Below are positions 15,700 through 21,533 of a stretch of 21,533 nt of DNA, piece after piece. Under the pieces are notes generated by a model that saw only the letters and a program-made list of their open reading frames with translations, was not told the DNA's origin and made no database searches. Where the stretch lies: NCBI GenBank assembly GCA_949297205.1, contig CASFSH010000040.1, positions 1 to 21,533 on the forward strand, written 5' to 3'. Source of the stretch: an uncultured Bacillota bacterium (GTDB lineage Bacteria; Bacillota; Clostridia; UBA1381). The stretch's first letter is position 1, and every line of letters starts with the position of its first letter. The position numbers and the translations under genes are program-made.

Positions 15700-17436
15700 T
15701 TATAAAGAAAGCTGTTTTTTAACATCCGCAAGAATATCTGTTACTTTCTTTTGTGCAGCTTCAAAGCTTTCAGCAGAAGATGCAAGGTAAATTTTTATTT
15801 TCGGCTCTGTTCCTGATGGTCTTATTATAAAGTAAGATTTGTTGTCTGACAGATTGTATTTTAAAACATCTGATTTAGGAAGTCCTTCAAGCGGTTTTAC
15901 ATTGCCGTCAGATTCTTTAATTGTCTGATTCAGATAATCTGTAGTGGTTACAATTTCCATACCATTTACATTGGTAAGAGGATTAATTCTAAGATTTTTT
16001 AAGAGTTCTGCCATTTTCTCCATTCCGTCTTTACCGGGCATTGTAACAGAAACAGTTTTTTCAAAATAATAACCGTATTTTTTGTAAATATCCTGCAAAG
16101 CTTCATACAAAGACATATTTTTTGTTTTATAGAATGCTGCCATTTCTGCAATCAGCATTGTTGCGGTAACGCCGTCTTTATCTCTTGCATGGGTACCTGC
16201 CAGATAACCGTAGCTTTCTTCAAATCCGAACACATAAGTGTGTGAACCGGTTTGTGCAAATTCTGTCATTTTTTCGCCTATATATTTAAATCCTGTCAGA
16301 ACATTCATAATTTCAACACCGTATGCTTTTGCAATTGCCGCTGCAAGTTCTGTTGTAACTATTGTTTTTATTATAACGGAATTGGGGGCAAGTGTACCCT
16401 TTGCTTTTTTCTGTGATAAAATATATTCACACAGCAGTGCACCGGTTTGATTACCTGTAAGTGTTTGATATTCTCCGGCTGCGTCTCTTACAACAATACC
16501 CACTCTGTCACAGTCAGGGTCGGTTCCGATAATTAAATCAACGTCATTTTGTTTTGCCATATTTATGGCTATTTCAAAGCCTTCTTTGTCTTCGGGGTTA
16601 GGAGATTTAACTGTGGGGAAATTTCCGTCCTCGGTATCCTGTTCTTTAACAACCATTACGTTTTTAAAGCCCATTCTCTTTAATATTGCCTGAACAGGTC
16701 TGCTTCCTGTACCATGAAAAGGAGTATAAATAAGCTTAAATGTATCCGCAACTTTTTTTACTGCTTCAGGGTTTAATTGCTGAACAGATATTGCATCCAA
16801 AAATTGTTCGTTTAGTTTTTCCCCAACAATCTCCAAAAGTCCGCTGTTTTTTGCCTCTTCCATTGATACAATTTTAATGTCATCAAACACATCATAGCTG
16901 TCAATTGCTTTAATAACAACCTCTGCAGCATCCGGAGGCAATTGTCCTCCGTCGGAACCATAAACTTTATAGCCGTTGTATTCCTTTGGATTATGACTTG
17001 CAGTGATAACAACACCCAATGCACAGCCTAATGTTCTTATTCCGAAGGAAACCTCGGGTACTGAATGAACAGTATCAAAAAGATATACTTTTATTCCGTT
17101 GGCAACAAGAACCTTTGCTGTTTCTTCGGCAAAAATTTTTGAATAATTTCTTGTGTCGTAACCGATCAGAACGCCGGCTTTTTTTGCGTCTTCACCCAAA
17201 TCAAGAACTCTTTTTGCAACTCCCATGGTAGCACGTCTTACATTATAAATATTCATACGGTTTGTGCCTGCACCCAATATTCCGCGCATACCTGCAGTAC
17301 CGAATTCAAGCTCTCTGTAAAAACGATCTTCCTTTTCTTTTTCATTGTCTTTTATGCTTAACAGCTCTTGTTTTGTTTCGTCATTTATTGAAGGTGAGTT
17401 AAGCCATTTTTCATAGTTTTTTTCATATTCAGTCAT
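15700..17436 (-). CDS. pgcA: Phosphoglucomutase/phosphomannomutase (PgcA-type)
   Basis: A 578-residue alpha-D-phosphohexomutase in the PgcA (YhxB) size class. Motifs in order: FGTAGMRG (45-52), the phosphoserine loop TASHNPKEYNGYK (Ser147), the magnesium loop DPDCDR (306-311), the sugar-specificity loop FGFEESYGYL (403-412) and the phosphate-binding RPSGTEPK (539-546). It interconverts glucose-1- and glucose-6-phosphate, or the mannose equivalents; the GFEES loop fits use of glucose and mannose phosphates. This links polymer synthesis to glycolysis and could also handle mannose released by the GH38 enzyme. GGGAGG is placed well before the minus-strand ATG. It has its own promoter and a structured leader, and is divergent from carA. 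The symbol is by resemblance to B. subtilis PgcA. Confidence 0.92.
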   Translation of the reverse strand: MTEYEKNYEKWLNSPSINDETKQELLSIKDNEKEKEDRFYRELEFGTAGMRGILGAGTNRMNIYNVRRATMGVAKRVLDLGEDAKKAGVLIGYDTRNYSKIFAEETAKVLVANGIKVYLFDTVHSVPEVSFGIRTLGCALGVVITASHNPKEYNGYKVYGSDGGQLPPDAAEVVIKAIDSYDVFDDIKIVSMEEAKNSGLLEIVGEKLNEQFLDAISVQQLNPEAVKKVADTFKLIYTPFHGTGSRPVQAILKRMGFKNVMVVKEQDTEDGNFPTVKSPNPEDKEGFEIAINMAKQNDVDLIIGTDPDCDRVGIVVRDAAGEYQTLTGNQTGALLCEYILSQKKAKGTLAPNSVIIKTIVTTELAAAIAKAYGVEIMNVLTGFKYIGEKMTEFAQTGSHTYVFGFEESYGYLAGTHARDKDGVTATMLIAEMAAFYKTKNMSLYEALQDIYKKYGYYFEKTVSVTMPGKDGMEKMAELLKNLRINPLTNVNGMEIVTTTDYLNQTIKESDGNVKPLEGLPKSDVLKYNLSDNKSYFIIRPSGTEPKIKIYLASSAESFEAAQKKVTDILADVKKQLSL

Positions 17437-17467
17437 GTTAATCCTCCCATAGTTTTTAGCAATTTTA

Positions 17468-17548
17468 ACAGTATTTATTTTTACGGGTTTCTGTCTGTGT
17501 TTATAAAAAACAGACAGATTTATATACCGGAAGTTTATAAAATACTGT
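17468..17548 (-). promoter_or_regulatory. Nested hairpins in the pgm leader
   Basis: ACAGTATTT (17468-17476) pairs with AAATACTGT (17540-17548). Inside that, TCTGTCTG (17490-17497) pairs with CAGACAGA (17511-17518), a stem that continues with one mismatch toward an A/T loop. Both lie between the predicted pgm transcription start near 17560 and its ribosome site. The inner stem is stable and could act as a leader structure or attenuator. It does not match any riboswitch I can name. Confidence 0.5.
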
Positions 17549-17566
17549 AATTATATTTTCTTACAT

Positions 17567-17595
17567 ATTATATTATAAAATAACAGAAAGTTCAA
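17567..17595 (-). promoter_or_regulatory. SigA-type promoter of pgm
   Basis: On the minus strand TTGAAC (17595-17590), a 17-base spacer and a perfect TATAAT (17572-17567). Expected transcription start is near 17560, giving a leader of about 120 bases. This is among the best promoter matches in the window. Confidence 0.7.
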
Positions 17596-17731
17596 CCTTT
17601 AAAATGAAAAAAAGCTATCCTGCATAAATTTAAAATCAATGTGCGCGGTTAAATGAAAATTATTAACAAATTTTTGATAGATAATACAACAAAGTTTTTG
17701 CTTATTTTAAATTATTTATTGAAGTTACTGA

Positions 17732-17760
17732 TTGACACTGTATCAATAATATGATAAAAT
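17732..17760 (+). promoter_or_regulatory. SigA-type promoter of carAB
   Basis: A perfect TTGACA (17732-17737), a 17-base spacer and TAAAAT (17755-17760). Transcription should start near 17767, some 170 bases before carA, leaving a long leader that contains an A/T-rich hairpin. The 130 bases between this promoter and the pgm promoter (17600-17730) hold nothing recognisable. Confidence 0.75.
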
Positions 17761-17793
17761 AAATAAAATACATAATATAGGGAACGGTGGGTT

Positions 17794-17856
17794 ATTATTC
17801 AAAGTAATGTATGATTATGCATGATAATGTAATTTATTTGAATAATATATTTTTTT
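17794..17856 (+). promoter_or_regulatory. Hairpin and T-run in the carA leader, possible attenuator or operator
   Basis: ATTATTCAAA (17794-17803) and TTTGAATAAT (17837-17846) are perfect 10-bp arms, followed three bases later by seven T residues (17850-17856). Between the arms lies a near-palindrome, TGTATGATTATGCA (17808-17821). The arms plus T-run have the form of a weak intrinsic terminator placed before carA. The inner palindrome has the size and A/T character of an ArgR/AhrC-type operator. No PyrR-binding consensus was recognised. Both readings are inference. Confidence 0.4.
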
Positions 17857-17939
17857 GCCCGTTTTAAAATAAATGTGTTTTGTGTGTTGTGATTTTTTAA
17901 TATTTTGGTTGTCTTATGACGGCAGAAAGGCTGAGGATT

Positions 17940-18992
17940 ATGGAAGCGCAATTGATTTTGGAAAACGGAAAAAGATTTTCCGGCAGACTGTTTGGTGCTG
18001 AAAAAGATGTTGTGGGTGAAGTTGTTTTTACAACGGGTATGACAGGATATCAGGAAACATTGACTGATCCGTCCTTTGCAGGACAGATTGTAACAATGAC
18101 ATTTCCTCTTATTGGTAATTATGGAATAAATTTTGAGGATATGGAGGCGGACAGAGTTAATCTTACCGCTTTTGTTGTAAGAGAAAAATGTGATTATCCT
18201 TCCAATTTCAGAAATGAAATGACACTTGATGAATTTTTGAAACAACAGGGTGTTGTTGGATTAGAAGGCGTTGACACAAGAGCGTTGACAAAAATTTTAA
18301 GAGCATCGGGATGTATGAAAGGCGTAATTGTTGCAGGAAATCCATCAGATGAAGATGTGAAAAAAATGCTTGCGTCACTGGATAATTCTGATGTTATCAT
18401 GAGAACAACGGTAAAAGAAAAATACACACTTAACAGAAAAGCAAAAACACATATTGCATTTATAGATATGGGCGCAAAAGACGGAATTTTGAGAGAACTG
18501 CAAAAGAGAGACTGTAAAATATCTGTATTCCCGGCATATGTTAAGCCGGAAGAAATTCTTGAACAAAATCCGGATCTTGTATTTTTATCAAACGGACCCG
18601 GAGATCCTCTTGATGCACCGGGAACGGTTGATACGGTAAAAGCCTTGATAGGAAAGCTTCCGATTTGCGGTATTTGTATGGGTCATCAGATTATCGGACT
18701 TGCATTGGGAGCAAAAACAAAAAAGCTTAAATTCGGTCATCATGGTGGTAATCAGCCTGTTAAAGATCTGCAAACCGGAGATGTGTTTATCACTTCACAG
18801 AATCACAATTATATAGTTTCGGATTTCCCTGAAAATGTGATTGAAACATTTATAAATGTAAATGACGGTACATGTGAGGGTATCAGACACAAAACACTTC
18901 CGATACAAAGTGTTCAGTTTCACCCGGAAGCTTCTCCCGGTCCGTTGGATGTGGGATTTTTGTTTGACAGATTTTTAGAGGAGGTAAAATAG
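17940..18992 (+). CDS. carA: Carbamoyl-phosphate synthase small subunit (glutaminase)
   Basis: A 350-residue CarA. The N-terminal domain carries [22 protein letters not shown] and [11 protein letters not shown]. The class I glutaminase domain has LSNGPGDP (216-223), the nucleophile Cys246 in GICMGHQ and the partners His328 and Glu330 in VQFHPE. It hydrolyses glutamine and passes ammonia to CarB. The frame is open from an ATG at 17916, but ATG 17940 follows AAAGGCTGAGG and begins in the normal family position ([10 protein letters not shown]), so it is preferred. The gene ends one base before the carB start and carries the carB ribosome site (GAGGAGG) inside its last codons. Confidence 0.96.
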   Translation: MEAQLILENGKRFSGRLFGAEKDVVGEVVFTTGMTGYQETLTDPSFAGQIVTMTFPLIGNYGINFEDMEADRVNLTAFVVREKCDYPSNFRNEMTLDEFLKQQGVVGLEGVDTRALTKILRASGCMKGVIVAGNPSDEDVKKMLASLDNSDVIMRTTVKEKYTLNRKAKTHIAFIDMGAKDGILRELQKRDCKISVFPAYVKPEEILEQNPDLVFLSNGPGDPLDAPGTVDTVKALIGKLPICGICMGHQIIGLALGAKTKKLKFGHHGGNQPVKDLQTGDVFITSQNHNYIVSDFPENVIETFINVNDGTCEGIRHKTLPIQSVQFHPEASPGPLDVGFLFDRFLEEVK

Positions 18993-18993
18993 T

Positions 18994-21533
18994 ATGCCTA
19001 TAGATAAATCCATTAAAAAAGTCCTTGTAATCGGATCAGGACCGATTGTTATAGGACAGGCGGCAGAATTTGATTATTCCGGAACTCAAGCCTGTCAGGC
19101 AATTAAGGAAGAAGGGGTTGAAGTTGTTCTTGTAAATTCAAACCCTGCTACAATTATGACAGACCGTCAGATGGCGGATAAAACATATATTGAACCTCTG
19201 ACAATCGAATATCTTGAAAAAATTATAAAAAAAGAACGCCCTGATTCCATAATTGCCGGAATGGGCGGTCAGACCGGTCTTAATATGACTTGTGAATTGT
19301 ATGATAAAGGCATACTTGATAAATACAATGTAAAAGTTATAGGAACATCTATTGAATCCATAAAAGAGGGAGAAGACAGAGACAGTTTTAAACAGCTTAT
19401 GGAGAGAACAAATCAGCCTATAGCACCCAGTGAAATTGTAACAGATTTGGAATCGGGTTTGGCTTTTGCTGAGGAAATAGGATATCCTGTAATTGTAAGA
19501 CCGGCATATACTCTTGGAGGTACAGGCGGCGGTATAGCGGAAACCCCTGATGAATTAGCAGAAATTTTGGCACAGGGCTTGCATCTTAGTCGTGTTGGAC
19601 AGGTATTGCTTGAAAAATCCATAAAGGGTTGGAAGGAAATAGAATTTGAGGTAATAAGAGACGGTCATGGAAATTGTATAACAGTTTGTTCTATGGAAAA
19701 TATTGATCCTGTAGGAGTGCATACAGGTGATTCTATTGTTGTTGCCCCGGCATTAACTCTTGCAGATAAAGAGTATCAAATGCTTAGAAAAGCCGCAATT
19801 GACATTATTAACAGCATTGAAATAAAGGGCGGATGTAATGTTCAGTTTGCACTGGATCCCGATAGTTTTAACTATGCGGTTATAGAAATAAATCCTCGTG
19901 TTAGCCGTTCATCTGCATTGGCTTCCAAGGCTACAGGATACCCTATTGCAAAGATAAGTGCTAAAATAGCATTGGGATATAATCTTGATGAAATCATGAA
20001 TGCCGTTACAGGTAAAACTTATGCCTGCTTTGAACCTGCCATTGATTATGTTGTAACAAAAATACCAAAGTGGCCCTTTGATAAATTCTTTACCGCAAAG
20101 AGAAATCTTGGAACAAAAATGATGGCAACAGGTGAAATCATGTCGATAGGAAACAGCCTTGAAGCGTCACTTTTAAAAGGTGTAAGGTCGCTTGAGATAG
20201 GACAGTTTACACTGGAAAGAGAAAGCTCGAAAAAACGTTCCATTATTGAACTGAGAAAGAGAGTATGTGTTCCCGACGATGAACGTCTGTTTGATTTGGC
20301 AGAGCTTATCAGAAGAAATTACAGACTTGAAAAAATTGCCGAAATTACCGGAATGGATATGTTCTTCCTTGTAAAAATCAAAAATATTGTTGATAAAGAA
20401 GAAGAATGTAAAAAATTGACATTGGACGATCTTGATTATGATACATTGAAATCATACAAAAAGTTTGGATTTTCCGATAAAGGTATGGCGCAGTTGATGG
20501 GATGCAGTGCAGAGGATATATACAACAAAAGAAAGGAATTGGGTATATATCCGGTTTATAAGATGGTTGATACCTGCGCAGGAGAGTTTGAAGCGGTATC
20601 TCCGTATTATTATTCTACCTATGATGATGAAACCGAGGCAGAACCGAGCAATAACAAAAAGGTTATAGTTATAGGTTCGGGACCTATCAGAATAGGACAG
20701 GGTATAGAATTTGATTATTGCAGTGTTCACAGTATATTTGCCCTTAAAAAAGCCGGGGTCGAAACGATTATTATAAACAACAACACCGAAACTGTAAGTA
20801 CGGATTTTGATACATCTGATAAATTGTATTTTGAACCTCTTACGGAGGAGGATGTATATAATATTATCGAAATGGAAAAGCCTGACGGTGTTATTCTTCA
20901 GTTTGGCGGACAGACGGCAATAAAGCTTGCAAATTTCCTTGATAAAATGAATGTGCCCATTCTTGGAACGCAGCCTAAGTATATAGATGAAGCAGAAGAC
21001 AGAGAAAAATTTGATGAACTTTTGGAAAAGCTGAATATTAAACGACCAAAAGGAAAGGCGATATGGTCAGTTGAGGAAGGAATAGAGGAAGCAAACAAAC
21101 TTGAGTATCCGCTGTTGGTAAGACCTTCATATGTGTTGGGAGGTCAGGGTATGGAGATTACTCATAATGAAGATGACCTTGTAAGATATTTGTCAGAAGC
21201 ATTTCATAAAGATAAAAAGAATCCTGTTTTGATTGACAGGTATCTTGGAGGACGTGAACTTGAAGTTGATGCAATTTGTGATGGAACGGATGTATTGATT
21301 CCTGGTATCATGGAACATTTGGAAAGAGCGGGAGTACATTCAGGTGACTCAATTTCGATATATCCGCCTCAGAATGTTCCCGAACATATAATAGAAAAAA
21401 TAAAGGATGTAACATACCGTATTGCAATAGAATTAAAGGTTATCGGAATGATTAATATACAATTCATTGAATTTAAAGATGAATTGTATATTATAGAGGT
21501 TAATCCCCGTTCAAGCCGTACGGTTCCTTATAT
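18994..21533 (+). CDS. carB: Carbamoyl-phosphate synthase large subunit, 3' end cut off by the window
   Basis: 846 codons are present of the roughly 1070 usual for CarB, and the frame is open to the last base. The first synthetase half begins [24 protein letters not shown], with ATP-grasp features [12 protein letters not shown] and [12 protein letters not shown]. The second, homologous half begins [25 protein letters not shown] (about codon 556) and includes [11 protein letters not shown]. The sequence stops within the second metal site, [11 protein letters not shown]. The C-terminal allosteric domain, which senses UMP or ornithine in many CarB proteins, is outside the window. The first half makes carboxyphosphate and carbamate, the second phosphorylates carbamate. 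Start 18994 has a GAGGAGG site 7 bases upstream. Confidence 0.97.
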   Translation, partial: MPIDKSIKKVLVIGSGPIVIGQAAEFDYSGTQACQAIKEEGVEVVLVNSNPATIMTDRQMADKTYIEPLTIEYLEKIIKKERPDSIIAGMGGQTGLNMTCELYDKGILDKYNVKVIGTSIESIKEGEDRDSFKQLMERTNQPIAPSEIVTDLESGLAFAEEIGYPVIVRPAYTLGGTGGGIAETPDELAEILAQGLHLSRVGQVLLEKSIKGWKEIEFEVIRDGHGNCITVCSMENIDPVGVHTGDSIVVAPALTLADKEYQMLRKAAIDIINSIEIKGGCNVQFALDPDSFNYAVIEINPRVSRSSALASKATGYPIAKISAKIALGYNLDEIMNAVTGKTYACFEPAIDYVVTKIPKWPFDKFFTAKRNLGTKMMATGEIMSIGNSLEASLLKGVRSLEIGQFTLERESSKKRSIIELRKRVCVPDDERLFDLAELIRRNYRLEKIAEITGMDMFFLVKIKNIVDKEEECKKLTLDDLDYDTLKSYKKFGFSDKGMAQLMGCSAEDIYNKRKELGIYPVYKMVDTCAGEFEAVSPYYYSTYDDETEAEPSNNKKVIVIGSGPIRIGQGIEFDYCSVHSIFALKKAGVETIIINNNTETVSTDFDTSDKLYFEPLTEEDVYNIIEMEKPDGVILQFGGQTAIKLANFLDKMNVPILGTQPKYIDEAEDREKFDELLEKLNIKRPKGKAIWSVEEGIEEANKLEYPLLVRPSYVLGGQGMEITHNEDDLVRYLSEAFHKDKKNPVLIDRYLGGRELEVDAICDGTDVLIPGIMEHLERAGVHSGDSISIYPPQNVPEHIIEKIKDVTYRIAIELKVIGMINIQFIEFKDELYIIEVNPRSSRTVPY

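Noticed and set aside
17916..17939. Earlier ATG for carA, adding 8 residues
   Set aside because: No ribosome site precedes it, and the extra residues are not part of the CarA family N-terminus.

Overview
The window is 21.5 kb of AT-rich DNA whose gene content, Shine-Dalgarno sites and intergenic spacing point to a low-GC Gram-positive bacterium of the Clostridia type. This is inferred from the rimP-nusA-rnpM-rplGB-infB order, the PgcA-type phosphohexomutase and promoters that match the SigA consensus. No rRNA, tRNA, CRISPR array, integrase or recognisable insertion sequence was seen. All genes look intact except carB, which runs off the right edge.

Layout: (1) 1-3200, a leftward GH38 alpha-mannosidase, preceded at the window edge by four inverted repeats that include its likely terminator. 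(2) 3197-3443, a divergent intergenic region with back-to-back promoters and a strongly structured island of 50% GC. (3) 3444-4292, a rightward AraC-family regulator facing away from the mannosidase. (4) 4400-13720, one long rightward run: a leader with a weak-U-tract hairpin, rimP, nusA, rnpM (ylxR), a YlxQ/L7Ae-like gene, infB, then two non-translation genes (a CE15-type glucuronoyl esterase-like hydrolase and a CapA-family metallophosphatase-like protein), then rbfA, an NrnA-like DHH phosphoesterase and a TrmR-like O-methyltransferase. It ends in a bidirectional terminator. (5) 13787-17436 on the minus strand: pgm/pgcA, an SGNH (Axe2-like) esterase and tgt, the last two tightly spaced. (6) 17437-17939, a 500-base divergent region with a strong promoter each way and structured leaders on both sides. 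(7) 17940 to the end: carA and carB (partial).

How the genes fit together: the central operon makes transcription and translation factors (RimP and RbfA for 30S maturation, NusA for pausing and termination, IF2 for initiation, RnpM for RNase P). The oligoribonuclease-like NrnA, Tgt (queuosine or its precursor in tRNA) and the TrmR-like enzyme (wobble uridine) extend the RNA theme. Threaded through these housekeeping genes are carbohydrate functions: GH38 mannosidase with an AraC regulator, a CE15-like esterase, an SGNH esterase and a phosphohexomutase. All lack visible signal peptides. They would fit intracellular processing of imported, ester-decorated plant or host oligosaccharides. carAB supplies carbamoyl phosphate for pyrimidines and arginine.

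The points most worth a second look are the structured GC-rich island at 3225-3347, the esterase/CapA pair inside the infB-rbfA interval, and the structured leaders upstream of rimP, pgm and carA. I found no clear evidence of a wholly new multi-gene system.
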